Shown in pieces: positions 26,301 through 36,483 of a DNA stretch of 64,000 nt; position 1 is the stretch's first letter; each line of letters opens with the position of its first letter. The stretch comes from Amborella trichopoda (taxonomy: Eukaryota; Streptophyta; Magnoliopsida; Amborellales; Amborellaceae). A program made the position numbers and the translations under genes. The DNA lies in contig NW_006497560.1 in NCBI RefSeq assembly GCF_000471905.2, forward strand, positions 736,362-800,361, written 5' to 3'. The notes under the pieces were generated by a model that worked only from the letters and a program-made list of their open reading frames with translations, made no database searches and was not told where the DNA came from.

Positions 26301-29300
26301 AAAGAAAGAAAATCAAATGATTCAAAACATAACATGTTATAACAAAAAAAAGAACTTATTCAAATATCATGATGCAATAATGCTTTAAAAATATCAAAAT
26401 GAAAACGATGTCTGCCCAAACCTCGTCTATTCAATCGCCAAAAGTCCTCACTATTGACCACTATAAGCTCTGAAAACCACCACGAAGTGTTGCCTTTGAT
26501 TTCAGAAGAAATCAAAAAAATCAAAAACTTATCGATCTTTCGATAAATCACAAAATAGAGGTTTTTGGGGAGTTTTTTTTCTCTCCAGATGGCACAGATT
26601 TGGTTTTGGGGGTTTAGAATGCCCCCCAAAACCCTTTTCTCCCCTTTTTAGGGGAAAAAATTACTACTTTGCCCATAGCCGAGGGCATTTTTCACCCTCG
26701 GCATTCTGCATCGAGGCGGCGCCTAGGCAGCCACCTTGACTGTAGCGCGTAGGAGGGTGCTTAGATGCAATCCGCCTAGGTGTCCCACCTAGGTTTTGCC
26801 TAGGCATAGGTAGCTGCCTAGGCAGCTGGGCGGCCGAATTTTTTAACACTGGTAAATACTTTGTTCCTAATGCCTGTGCATAATGAATTGAGATATATGA
26901 GTAGACAGAGGTTGAATGTTAAAGGATTTATGGCCGGGAGAGGGAGGGATGGATGATACCTTATCGTTGGCCCAGGTGGTAACATAGCAGAAATCAAACA
27001 AAAACAGTTCATTGTCAGACTCCTTGTTATAGGTGATTGAGGAGCTGCAGACATAATGTTACAAGGTAGAAAATGGTTTGCCTTTGTGCATGTATTTTTT
27101 GGTGGGCGAGGGTTGGATCTGAAAGATGTTCGATCAGCCTTTATAATCGCAGGTGCTAGCAAAAAAGATTATTTGTAAGGTTCACAGTGCTCCATATATT
27201 TCTTCCTAAAAAATGGCCCTCCAAATAAACTGTTTTAAGGACTATACTCTCACTTTTTCAAATGTAACGAGCTTTCTGCCAGTGGAATGTGATGACACAT
27301 TTGAATATATGGTGATCGACATTTTTCTTTTTGGCTCATTTTATTTATTATGATAGGGATCAATGCATTTACGAACGGTAAAGACAAAAGTCTAAATTAC
27401 TCATTGGGCTTAGGCAGCTCACATTAGTCTTTTTGGGAATTACTAAAGATGCATGTTCTTCTATTGCATGTAGATTGCTAGTACTAGTTCAACAATCATG
27501 GATCTACTCATTTTGAGAAACTGCTTGTCTTCCTTGTCTGTTATACAAATCCAGGTACCATGCAGTCTCATATATTGAAGCATCTGCACAGATTTACCAA
27601 GATGATAAGGTTCCTTAAATTTCTATTTATTCATTCCATATTATAGTCTAGTCCTTTTTCTCTTTTTGAGCATTTTGTTTCATGGTCCAACTTACTTGAC
27701 CTCTTATGCCTTGTTGACCTTACTTATGGTTTGCTGTTTCAGAGGAAATATCCACAGTTTTGAATTGTTTTTTCAGTTATTTATTTTTAGAATTTGGAAC
27801 ATCAGAGCTTGGCCATAAACTTCCATGAAGTTTGTGTTTACTAGCCTCTCTAGCAAATAGAAGAACTTGTTATGAGATGCAAGATTGCCGAGGGGCATTT
27901 CTCGTATGGTATTGTCCTCTCTATGAAACTGGTATTGTTGCTTAGCAAACCATAAGTACTATGTAATTCCGAACCTTTCTTGAATATGGAGATGTTTTAT
28001 TGTCTGCTCAACCTTCCTACACGTGAAGCATTTGATCTGAAGCATGTAATTTAGAGTTCCTTCATTATTAGCAACTCATGAATGATAGCCAACTTAAACA
28101 GGGTTAGAAAGCTGGGGAATATGCTTGCCTTATGGGATGTCCTTGGAATTTCCTACACCTTCCCCTTGGAGAATACTTCTGGAAGACTTGACAGAGAACT
28201 CATACTGTCAAATTTTTGAAATTGTTTTGTCATAGCTTTTGGCAATATAAACACTAATACCAGCTCTCTCCCTTTGCCATGACGACCTTGACATTGTTCT
28301 TGATCTCTACTGTCCCTGATCCATTTGGAAGTAGTAACCAATCCCAATAACTGCCTGTAGAATGACCTCTTGTTTCTTTCTTTCCAGATATCTTGGAAGG
28401 TGGCCACCAACTATAGATTCCATAAGATCCTTCCCATTCAATGACCACCATCCAAGGACACCATCATCTAGTGGGCCATTGTTACGAAGGAGTTCTGCAG
28501 CATCTGACTTGGTTTCAATATTTATACCTTGTAGTTCAGCCTATATTTTTTACCCTAGTTCCATATCTATACATCCATTTACAGTTTACAGTGGATTTTC
28601 AGCAGTTGTAACACGGATATTCCATAAATTCTGTTCCATTTCTTATTGGGTTCTGGTAATTTACATTATATTTTTCCATCTTAATTCGTTCTACTGTGAA
28701 TCAGAATATTTGTATCATGTTTGTTTCATGGTCCAAACAAAAACTGGCTGTGTTTATTACTAATCACTTGATTTTATTTTAGATATTGAATAATGTCCAA
28801 ATGATCTGACATAAGCATCGATTTATAGATAATACATGTTTCCTCCATCAGATTCTTATTGAGGTGAATCATTTGCAAGATGTTCCCACTCCATATCTTC
28901 AAATCAAGGGTCCAAGTAAAGAAGCTGTTGCTGCAGCAGGATTAACGCTAAATCTGGATGGCTCATATACCACAAAGGTTTGCAAAATGTTACTGTTGTC
29001 AGTTGCAAATGTTTGTTACTGTTGTCAGTTGCAAATGTAATCTGCTCATTGAACCCATGAACACATGCATTCTATGTTGTGATGGTGAGAGTGCATCAGC
29101 ATGTGTGCACAATTTTTCAGATTTAAATGCTATTGTTGTCTGCCTTGTCCTTTGCTTGCTTCCAAGTGTGTGTGTTTCAGTATCTCTAGATGCCAGTATT
29201 AAAAAACTCAGTTAGTCCCATTTGGAGTCGGCAGGCTTTCGCGTATCGAACCAAAACCATGGGAACCAGCTGAGTCTCAACAGTTTTCATGATTTTAGTT

Positions 29301-32300
29301 TAAATCTTTTTAGTACTCGGTCGAGTCTCTTACAGACCCAGCCTAGTGGAATTGCTGACTCTTGGGACCCCAGCGAGTCCCTTGCCCAAATCTTTACCTT
29401 GAAACACCACCACCTCACTAGTACTTCTGATATGACAATCATGTATGTGACATTCCAGCTAATTGTACATCTCTGGAATTGCTTGTCTGTTTCAAACTTA
29501 GGTTTCTTCTTGTTTGTAGTTTCAATTACCCATGAGGACATGTGGTCAATGGTTTTCTGGACTTTGTGTCCTGACTTATCTTCCCTTTTGATATTCATTT
29601 TTACCTACTCTCTTTAGTTATATATTATTCTAGTCAGCACATTCCATTGTCACGTCTCTCTTCCTTTCCCATCCTTTCATGCTACACATAACTACCCTTA
29701 TGCACCTCCTCTCTCATTCTATCTTTTGCTCACTCTCAGTGTTGTACTTGTGTTTGTTTTGATTTAGAGCAATGTCTGTAAGCATTTTTATGGTGCGGTT
29801 TATTTATGATGATTGTTTGTATTAACATGTTAGCTATTTTATTTCATGACTTGATATTTAACATATTTTAAGCCTGATAGGTTCTTTAAAATGTTTTATT
29901 CTCCTCATGAAATGCTTGTGGCAATAATTGTGTGGGTAAGGGTGGACTATTTTTTTGGCGAAGCATAGCATGTAACTGATTCATTTCAGTGTCTATCTTG
30001 GTTTCCTTGTTTTATTGATAATTAACTTTTTTAAGAATGTAATTATACAAGTTGTCCTCAAGTTGAAGATGATAATTTGAATTTCTAACATTGACTTGCA
30101 GACTTATTTGGAGATTATATTAGACAGTACGCCAACTTTTGGAAGAGCTCCCACAGGAATTCATGGTCAGCAGGCCGCGAGGTTGCATGAACTTGTGGAG
30201 TATATTCAATCTCAAGTATGTCTTATTACTTTTTTGAAGTTGGAAGATTTTTTTAACTGATCAAATAAAATGAGCAAAGCAAATTAGAATGTTTATTTCT
30301 TCATACATGCTGTTAACTGAAACACTCATTAACTTCTTTTTTTTGTTTTACTGTGCGGACACACAAGTTATTTAGCTAATTCAACTACAGATGGAATATG
30401 TTAATTGATTTGACTTTATCTAATCAGTCAGCTGCATGTGCTGGACTTTTCTGCACATGAAGTCATTCAGAAAATGGCAAGTTGTAAAATGCCTTTTGGG
30501 CATTCTATAACAGTATCCTGTCACATATTACCTGTTGCATGTTTGGGAAAAACGGGGCTTGTGCTTGTGAGGAATACCAAACTGGTTTATGAAAGATTGT
30601 AATATGCTACAAGTTCCTGGTTGAGTGGAACCAAAATATCAAAGTTGTAAAAGAATTAATACGGAACAGAGGGGGCTGCTATATCCATTTAAACCATAGC
30701 ATGTATGAGGAAATCCATATATGTCTTTGAACTCTATGAGAGCAAGTCTGACCTTGTCATTTTAGAATAAAGAATCAATCCTCCAAAATGATGAAATGAT
30801 CTAGAAAGACATGTTTCAGCCCCGATGTAAGCTGAGGCTTCATTACTCTTAATTGCAATATGTGACCACTTTGGTGTAGTTGTTGAACCCTCAGCCGACA
30901 GCTTCTATAGTGGCCCTTCTACCTATTTCACACGTTTCCATGCATCTCTCCCATCAGATAACCTAATAGTCATTCAATCCTTCCCTCCCATAGTCAGTAA
31001 GACCCCTGGCTTGGGGGATAGAGGCTTTCTTTCCCCGTTACTTGCAATATGTGACCAGATGGGGCAATGTGCAATTTAGTGTGCATTTGCAGGTTACCTT
31101 GCGAACATATGCACTTTATAATCCATAAATTTCGAGATTATGAATCTAGTGTTTTTTGATATGGAAATGGTTATTGACCTGGGCTTAAACTCTTGCCATG
31201 GAACTGCTGTTTTCTGCATTTCAAGCAGAAATGACTCCAAGTCAAACTATGTTTCAATTTCAAACTATGTCCACCACCTTGGTGCCTGAGACGATCGTAT
31301 CAAGTCATGAGCTTGCTACCTGTGAGATGACAGTCATATCATGTAACTGGGGGGCACATACTGTAAGATTATGGCCTCTAGGAGACTAAGCAATCTCATG
31401 ACAAGTGGCAAGAATTTGATCTTACAAAGGCAAGTTCAATACTCATACCAGGGAGGCGTAGAGGAACCTAAATAATGACCTCAGCCAAAATATTTCTTTG
31501 GGAACTCAATTTCTTAGATTAGAGCACCTTGATTTCGATTTCTGGTGTCCATCAATCATTCCATTGTAGGCCTGAAAAACCTTTTTATTGCGCAATTTGT
31601 CAGAAGGGATAGAGGGGAAAGGGTAAATTGTCCTAAATGCGTTGAACCCCCCACCCAAAATGACTGTGTGGTAGGGGGGTTCAAAATGAAAAAGTGGGGT
31701 TTGAGTTTCCATCTGGTTGTCTGGGTGGGTGGGTTCCGAAAAGGATAGTCAATAGATGGATGGACTTTACATGTTCCTATGTATCTTAAAACATAATTGT
31801 TAGAAGTAGGAACAAAATAGTTCAAGAAATGGAGTGTCCAATTATTCTACTCAAGCCTGGGTTTGTTGGATATTGTTGCCTGCAATTTTACTCCACTGCA
31901 CATAAGGTTGAGGTTTTCTGGAGGGGTGTTTTATGTTGTGATAATTGCAATTTAGTTTTTCTTTTAATCTAAATGCATGACCTGAGAAATTAGCTGTATT
32001 CTCTGTTTCTGCATTGCTTTCATATATCTATATTGGGCTCTTTTAGGCTACGAGGGGGGCAAGAAGGCTAGAATTCAAAGTAACATGTTCGACCTGTTGT
32101 CCAAAGTTATTACACCATGGTTGTGCCCTTATCACTCGGAATATTTTAGATCAACTATCTGCTGTTTGCTTATCCAGATCCTTCGTTGGATTTCTTTGCT
32201 GCTGGGTTTTGCTTATTTGAATGTTACCAATCTATCTACTTTTGATTGATGGTCTAATGGCACGAAGTATGTGATCTCAGAGCCTCAATCTTTAATAAGT

Positions 32301-33967
32301 GCAAGTGATGGTTTTAGAAGATAAAAGAGTGTTGGAATTTCTTTTAGGATGAGTTCCTATTACAGTGGTTTTACCAAATTGGTGCCCGTGATCATGAGAG
32401 TTCCTTCGTGTTTGGAACCTGGTCTTCCTATCATGGAATCAAAGCTTTCAGGTTTGATATGGAACCATTTTTATGAGTCAGAAATGTGTGGGTAGGTGTA
32501 CTGGATGTTTTTATATCCACAATTAAGAAATGGTTATATGCTTAGAAGTGTTATTTTGTCTTGGATGCTTACGGCATTTGTATGGGGACTTTGCTGGTAC
32601 TTTTGGTTTTGCATATGAACCCAGTCACTTTGTTTCTCTTTTTTCAATCCAAGGTTATTTAGTCACCTTGGTCTGAAAAGGATCAAAACCTATGTACAGC
32701 TCAAAATTTGTGGCTTACATGCTGTAGTACGCATTCGTGAATGCTTCCATCTTTATGATATGTTTAACCATGGGCCTTCACCAGTCTCTGCATGAATCAA
32801 TGGATTGTTACGTTCCCAGTGAAAGTAAATTGAAAGGCTTGCAGTTGTCACATTTCTTGACACAGCTATCACATATGAAAAACGAATTCAGCTAGTGTTT
32901 ATGACGAAAAGCTAGAGGATAATCTAGTTATCAAATGCATGAGAGAGTATAATCCAATGGACTATGGAAAGACCGGAGTTCATTACAAAGGACGGTAATG
33001 AAAGGACGGTGATGGAGAGTGGAGTCCACCACATCATGATATTTCTGCTATGGTGGGTCCATAGTGTCTGTATTAGTGTCCATCATCCCAATGGTGTGTT
33101 TTTCTCAATAGTTCATTGATTGTCATGCGCTTACGGGTTGATTCTTCCATGTAACCTGTTGTTACTGTCGAGTGCAGACCTTTGAATATAAGCTGTGATT
33201 GTCTTCTACATTTACTTGGTCCCTTGTTTGTGATTGTTTTGGTGGACGTTTAGGGGGGAAGCTCAGGATCGGAATCATCGCCAAGCAGGGAAGCTTTACC
33301 AGTGGAATGTATAATCGAAGATCTGCAGTTACGGGTGAAGAGACTGGAGAGATGGCATATGTTCAACACTGTAAGTTTCTCTTGTTTTCTCACCTTTTTA
33401 GTTTGGCCAGCTACCTTATCTGAAAATTTTGAAATTTGACTTCAGCTATGATTTATAATTGCTATATCGCGTTGAGTCCTGGGGCCTGGACTTTGAGATT
33501 CTGATTTGAGGATCTGACTCACCATATGAGAAACTAGATTAAGAATCACAGCTAATAAATTAGATACGTAAGAAAAGAAAAAAAGAAAAAAGAGAGAAAC
33601 AGTCCAAACGTCTGCAGTTCAAGGTTTGCTTTGTTCAGTAGCCCCATTGGAAAGATGGTGCAAAACAGAGGGTATGTCAGCTTGCTATGTTGGGGCAAAC
33701 TTAAGGATTGCAACCCCAGGTTTACCAATGGGACTAAAGCTCACTATTATAAATCCTTGAACTGAGCACCATGGTGTTGCAGGGTTTCACCCTGAAAGCT
33801 AAAACCACTAACCCTAGATGCTCAAACCGGACATATTTATTCAACAGTAGATGCTTATGTTATTCCGATCTCATGGTTTGATATGTGGCTTGTCTTTCTA
33901 GGTGATGTGGACTTTTTTGATGTCTTCCCTTGTTGGCTACTCACTTTACCAGAGGAGACGCAACTAA
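3502..33967 (+). CDS. Uridine-kinase-like / CYTH double-module protein with C-terminal anchor (3' 19 exons; 5' end missing)
   Basis: Exons: 3502-3557, 3678-3837, 4771-4935, 5232-5316, 5429-5641, 5796-5890, 6005-6047, 7215-7372, 7532-7642, 21116-21184, 21281-21424, 21644-21718, 21812-21988, 22072-22157, 27555-27609, 28852-28977, 30102-30215, 33254-33370, 33902-33967 (TAA). All junctions are GT-AG and phases join without a stop to give 704 residues. Order: CYTH-like (about 10-155), linker (156-245), P-loop kinase module (259-460, Walker A GPSGSGKT at 274-281, Walker B-like VIFEGVYAL, lid-like RDKSR), CYTH-like (470-625), coiled coil (660-683), membrane segment (684-700). Plant TTM1/TTM2 proteins join one such kinase module to one CYTH domain and act as pyrophosphatases. 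The extra leading CYTH half implies a longer, duplicated relative, perhaps the At2g01460 type (from memory, unchecked). Substrate and activity are not shown by the sequence. Confidence 0.9.
5429..5890 (+). other. Linker exons between CYTH1 and kinase module
   Basis: A 213-bp and a 95-bp exon encode a Pro/Ser/Thr-rich stretch (LCTPPPLSTTSSAGDPRERG), then a segment leading into the kinase fold (YDLGRGLHLAIQAIQ). The first part looks unstructured. The second resembles the helix just before the P-loop in plant TTM1/TTM2 proteins. Confidence 0.75.
8255..8674. mobile_element. hAT-type MITE, 420 bp, with 8-bp target duplication
   Basis: Ends are TAGTGTTTCAAAAAGCG (left) and CGCTTTTTAAAACACTG (right), a 17-bp terminal inverted repeat with two differences. 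ATTTTATG flanks both sides (8247-8254 and 8675-8682), the 8-bp duplication typical of hAT transposition. The two ends are GC-rich and full of CCTAGGCG-like palindromes around an AT-rich centre. There is no transposase. Confidence 0.85.
8727..9891 (-). repeat. Copia 3' LTR (truncated)
   Basis: Direct repeat of 19270-20530, sharing for example AAGATAGACTTC, CCATGATCCACAACTCTCTT and CCTCTAGAAGTG in order. On the minus strand its start (TGTTGGGG) follows AAGTGGGAGA, the standard copia polypurine tract. The part matching 18781-19270 of the other LTR is absent. Confidence 0.8.
9991..10825 (-). pseudogene. Copia reverse transcriptase 3' part and RNase H
   Basis: Minus-strand frames give HFDMKDLEDASYILGIKI, then a SLMYVMLG-like block, GYPDAYYQGDPDEMKSTSRY, YNNQATICVAKEPRFHKKSK and FLPTKAILADPLT. 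This is the order of a copia RT tail plus RNase H. At least one frameshift near 10260-10330 and several stops are present. Confidence 0.85.
10871..11330. repeat. Long inverted-repeat (fold-back) element, 460 bp
   Basis: The left arm from GCTTGGGTGAGCCCACTAGC pairs with the right arm ending GCTAGTGGGCTCATCCTAGC. Similarity continues inward for about 150 bp per arm, including TAGTGTTTGAATTTTAATT and CTACAAATCCAAATCA, to an AT-rich centre. No coding sequence, and no clear target duplication. It sits in the LINE 3' tail. Confidence 0.8.
11331..12860. other. LINE 3' region, no gene
   Basis: Between the fold-back element and a polypyrimidine run. It lies inside the 13-bp duplication that bounds the LINE, so it is read as LINE 3' tail. 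A GA-rich stretch with (GA)n runs spans about 12160-12460. No protein similarity was seen on either strand. Confidence 0.5.
12861..12930. repeat. Poly-T / T-rich tract
   Basis: Long T runs separated by single C residues, within the LINE tail. It could be an older poly(A) end of the minus-strand LINE or a later expansion. Confidence 0.7.
13079..13748. mobile_element. Near-complete palindromic element, MULE-like, 670 bp
   Basis: Ends are AGAAAAATTACATAAATAT on the left and ATATGTATGTAATTTTCCT on the right. The arms stay complementary through most of the element, via ACTTTGCGTTATTAC, CTTTACC and TTCGGATGTTGAACA blocks. Flanks read ATAAAAAAT and TAAAAAAAAT, a possible 8-10 bp target duplication. 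It interrupts the LINE RNase H reading. The centre holds many smaller palindromes. Confidence 0.8.
13755..15258 (-). pseudogene. LINE RT C-terminus, zinc region and RNase H start
   Basis: Part of the LINE described above. Minus-strand translation gives the RT thumb segment (IPIYCMSLFQIP), a stretch matching the region after RT in plant L1 ORF2, then RNase H (MDGSSVGNPGPSGIGGILSD). Several stops show that it is inactive. Confidence 0.8.
15259..15370 (-). pseudogene. Copia RT catalytic box
   Basis: Minus strand reads YEDDMLIAS near 15310-15350, matching the copia YVDDMLI box with V changed to E. It runs toward FLSQHFD, where the LINE interrupts it. The reading continues at 10825. Confidence 0.75.
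15371..16690. repeat. 678-bp tandem duplication within copia pol
   Basis: Unit 1 (15371-16048) and unit 2 (16049 to about 16690) both start TGACCTTGACATATATGCAA. They share long blocks such as CTCCTAGGAAGGTGAAGAAAT and CATGCTCAGTACAAAGCTCC. The units have diverged by substitutions and small gaps. Confidence 0.85.
16577..17040 (-). pseudogene. Copia integrase fragment
   Basis: Minus strand encodes RATDSLDVVHGNIFGPMNV, RKRYFIAFIDDHFHFGHVYL and YTQHNGASER. These are the central part of a copia integrase core, with the first catalytic region changed from SD to GN. The glutamate-containing tail stays readable but the frame soon ends. Confidence 0.8.
17050..18138. mobile_element. hAT-like DNA transposon remnant, 1089 bp
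   Basis: Starts CATAGTTACCGGGATCG and ends CGTTCCCAATAACTATG: terminal inverted repeats with a few mismatches. Flanks ATTTCAAC (17042-17049) and ATTTCAAT (18139-18146) form an 8-bp target duplication with one change. No transposase was recognised in the interior. It separates copia integrase from protease. Confidence 0.75.
18363..18614 (-). pseudogene. Copia protease fragment
   Basis: Minus-strand frame gives SWGYDSGSTAHESNNKDSFK: an aspartic protease DSGST site followed by a copia-type H..NN..F pattern. The upstream gag is absent. The frame's apparent start lies in unrelated GC-rich MITE sequence. Confidence 0.75.
18567..18665. repeat. Left-end fragment of the CCTAGGCG hAT-MITE family
   Basis: Begins AAGGTTTCAAAAAATGC, like the left terminus of the complete element at 8255, then CCCCTAGGCGG and GCGCCTAGGCGGGCGCC. 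The right half is missing. Confidence 0.6.
18781..20530 (-). repeat. Copia 5' LTR, 1750 bp
   Basis: On the + strand it begins TGCCTAGAG and ends CCCCGACA, giving TG..CA ends. Read on the minus strand it has a TATA box (CTATATAAGGAGG, near 19135-19147) and a purine/pyrimidine-rich leader. The adjacent minus-strand sequence ATATCAGAG (18772-18780) matches the initiator-Met tRNA primer site over TATCAGAG. Confidence 0.75.
23536..23770. repeat. 117-bp tandem duplication
   Basis: The string TTGATATTATGATTGATAAC begins at 23554 and again at 23671, followed in both copies by CCACTTGCA, CTTGTCA and ACTCTCATT. The copies differ by scattered substitutions. Confidence 0.8.
23800..24080. repeat. GC-rich MITE remnant (CCTAGG family)
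   Basis: GGGCGGATGCCTAGGG near 23830 and CTGCCTAGGTGCTGGGCAGCC near 24045 bracket a T-rich centre. This is the layout of the complete element at 8255-8674. Terminal repeats are not preserved. Confidence 0.5.
26690..26852. repeat. Right-end fragment of CCTAGGCG MITE family
   Basis: Contains GCGCCTAGGCAGCC, TCCGCCTAGG and GCTGCCTAGGCAGC palindromes. It ends CGAATTTTTTAACACTG, similar to the right terminus at 8658-8674. No left end was found. Confidence 0.6.
30216..33253 (+). other. 3-kb intron, nothing recognised
   Basis: GT-AG, phase 0. The only structure noted is a short inverted repeat, GAACCCCCC...GGGGGGTTC, near 31645-31683. Reading frames in it are short and overlap on opposite strands without family resemblance. 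Confidence 0.6.
33254..33967 (+). other. Coiled-coil and tail-anchor exons
   Basis: Exon 33254-33370 encodes a Ser-rich start and then IIEDLQLRVKRLERWHMF, a short amphipathic coil. The last exon (33902-33967) gives VMWTFLMSSLVGYSLYQ, RRRN and stop: about 17 hydrophobic residues followed by basic residues, the layout of a tail anchor. Arabidopsis TTM1 is reported on the mitochondrial outer membrane through a C-terminal segment, so a similar location is plausible but inferred. Confidence 0.75.
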
Positions 33968-34739
33968 CTACACAGAATGATTTGTCTAACAAGCACTATA
34001 CTTAACCACCTCGGCGATTTTTTGGTTTTATTAACACAAAGCAACACATTGCAGCTAAAATTTGCTGCCACCCATTTTGGTTGGGGGTTTGGAAACATGT
34101 GCCATTTGTATCACTCGGATGCTTTGTATTATGGTGGAACCTTTAATCCTCAACCCCCTCTTATCTGTGTTTCCTTGAGGAATTCAGAATATGTGGGATG
34201 AAAATAAGTCTCAATTGTGTAAAAAGAAGAATCCTTGGATTTCAACCATTACTAAATGAATGAAAATGCCTATACAAAGAATTGCTTACATGCTTTTTCA
34301 AATCTGAAAAGTGGGGGAGGTTTTATTGTCTTTTATTTTTCTTAGTTTTGCTTTGTGGACATGTGTCGGCTTAGAGGTACGTGTGCTGGTTTATATTTGA
34401 CATCATGTATCAACATGTTTCGACACTTCAACACGAGTGGATACTTGACGGCTCCTTAGTATATTAAGAATAAAAGGGGAATTATCAAATCATACATAGG
34501 AGTTGAACATTTACCATCTCACCTAGCCCCTTTGATATTGTTCTCAAATGATCCATCTTTTTTTTGAGCAAATTTCAAATGGCCCTTGACACACCATGAT
34601 GGGTTTTTAAATTCTTTAACTCGCACCTGTTGTGAAATATTAAGTAGTTCAACTTGTATAATTTGCTAAAGGAACAGATTAAAGTAAGGCTAATGTTTTA
34701 TGGAAAAAAAGGCTAATGTTTTATGGAAAAAAATAAGGG
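33968..34739. other. 3' flank of the kinase/CYTH gene
   Basis: Probable 3' untranslated region. Possible poly(A) signals are AATGAA near 34257 and AATAAA near 34468, neither decisive. A 22-bp unit, AGGCTAATGTTTTATGGAAAAA, is repeated at about 34687-34732. Confidence 0.5.
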
Positions 34740-35255
34740 CAAGCTTTCCGTGCTTCCCTACGGCATAAAGCTTATATACTTCCCCTTATCCAACCCTCCA
34801 TTTTGAATGGAGGGCTAAGATTATTCCAATCACAATGTCACATATGTACACTATTTTATTTTTAATTTGTATTTTATAAATTATTTTGACACCAAATTTT
34901 GGACGTCCAATCGTCTATTAAACTTGCATTAGTAAAGAATATAAAAAACATTTTCAATAAAATTAAATGATCAAAATACTCTTGAAAATTTCATAGGGTA
35001 TTTAGGATTTTTATATTTTATTGAAAAATTATTTTTAATATTTTTTATAAGTGTGTAAAAAAAACAAAAGATGGTACGTACCAAATTTTATATTTTTATA
35101 ATTTGTATAGAAAAAACCAAAAATAAAATACTTTGAGATGTCGGATCTAAGATTAAATAGTGAGTGGCTCTCTTGATCAAAATTGGACGGTTGGGGGGTA
35201 AGGGAAGCATAGATTTTCTATGCTGTTGGGAAAGTATAGAAACCTTTTTTAAAAA
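34740..35255. repeat. Fold-back MITE-like element
   Basis: Left sequence GCTTCCCTACGGCATAAAGC and CCCTTATCCAACC correspond to the reverse complement of GGTTGGGGGGTAAGGGAAGC and TATGCTGTTGGGAAAG on the right. The interior is AT-rich and imperfectly palindromic. No target duplication was resolved, so the limits are approximate. Confidence 0.55.
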
Positions 35256-35556
35256 ATAAAGCCTCACTTTAGAACTCATCAAAAATTATAGTTTTTGGTG
35301 TTGAAAAACTTTAAAAATCAATCATTGCAAACTTGGAACATTATGGTTATGAAAAATATTTTAAATTTTAAACTCTAAATATAGTGTATCCATAAGATCT
35401 ATATCAGTTGAGTTACAAATTTCATAAATAGTGGTGGAAATATATTTTAGAACCATCTTACAAATTTTCATTTCCAAAGTGTTTTTCAATCAAGATTTCA
35501 AGGTGAGGTTTTACTTCTTTTTTTTTTTTCCTTTTTTTTTAAAAAGCCCCCGATGA

Positions 35557-35824
35557 AATTGCATCCTTTAAATTCTTCTAAAAATAATAAACTATTATAA
35601 AGGGGCTCAAAATATAATGGAGCTATTGGGCAAACAAAATTATATCACATGTACTAGAAAATATAAGTTTTTATAAATAATAATCGTATAAATTGCATTC
35701 TTTAAATTCTTCTAAAAATAATAAACTATTATAAAGGGACTCAAAATATAATGGAGCTATTGGGCAAAGAAAATTATATCACATGTACTAGAAAATATAA
35801 TTTTTTGGAAATAATAATCGTATA
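35557..35824. repeat. 134-bp tandem duplication
   Basis: Copies 35557-35690 and 35691-35824 are nearly identical, both running from AATTGCAT.CTTTAAATTC to AATAATCGTATA. Few differences suggest a recent event. Confidence 0.9.
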
Positions 35825-36027
35825 AATGTGTCGCACCGTTTTGTTTTTATTGAAGTACCGGAGAATTTTGGCACATTTAGAGATTAACGCCCTTTCTTGT
35901 TAATGTAATATTGGCTTCCTTGTTACCGTAAATAACAAACAAAAATGGGCTATGGTAGTGTGCTGATGCTAAACAAACTTTAGATACTTTTATTTTGTAA
36001 TATAATATTTTTTCGGAAAAAGTATAT

Positions 36028-36229
36028 GAGACTATTTATCTTTGATACAAGATGGTCACAAGTACTCTTGACCATTTGATGTGAAATTGAGTGGATGTAT
36101 TTATTTATTGACTAAACTCAAAGTTTAAAAGAGGTTTTTTCGAATTTTGTGACACATCCAAGCTATTAGATTTCATATCGGTTGGTTGTAAACAATTGTA
36201 ACCTCTTTATATTAAAGATAAATAGTCTC
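36028..36229. repeat. 202-bp MITE-like inverted repeat
   Basis: Ends GAGACTATTTATCTTT and AAAGATAAATAGTCTC are perfect inverted repeats of 16 bp. Complementarity continues imperfectly inward (GATGTGAAATTGAG against CTATTAGATTTCATATC). No coding capacity. Confidence 0.75.
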
Positions 36230-36483
36230 GTTGTAAACAATCCCTTTTTTTAATAAAGGTATTTTTTGTTAGGGATGTAACATCATCCATATAAAATGTA
36301 ACGTCACATATATAGAGCATTAAATATCATTCGTGTGATCCATGTGTGAGATGTCACACTTTATGCAAATGATGTCATACCCCTCTTATAGACGAAAAAT
36401 ACCTTTATTAAAAAAATGCTCTATGTATAAAATAAGGATATATAAGTAAGTGTCGTTGTTGAGTACAATTATTAAAGGAAAAA

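Larger units (their letters stand above)
22158..27554 (+). other. 5.4-kb intron with repeats
   Basis: GT-AG, phase 2, splitting a glycine codon in the second CYTH half. It contains a 117-bp tandem duplication and two GC-rich CCTAGGC-type MITE remnants. The rest, including 24300-26690, shows no gene. 25920-26350 is very AT-rich. Confidence 0.8.
21812..30215 (+). other. Second CYTH-like half (five exons)
   Basis: Blocks HFTDIYLRLP, QPKVDFDISVSTVAGLLNLG, TPYLQIKGPSKEAV and DGSYTTKTYLEIILD follow the kinase module directly, the same arrangement as in plant TTM1/TTM2. A D-x-Y-x-R arrangement replaces ExExK, as in the first half. Exons are 21812-21988, 22072-22157, 27555-27609, 28852-28977 and 30102-30215. 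Confidence 0.75.

Noticed and set aside
28153-28451. Minus-strand frame with WKERNKRSF, recalling the zinc-binding region after a LINE RT
   Set aside because: Too short and isolated within an intron. No RT, RNase H or poly(A) tract nearby supports a LINE.
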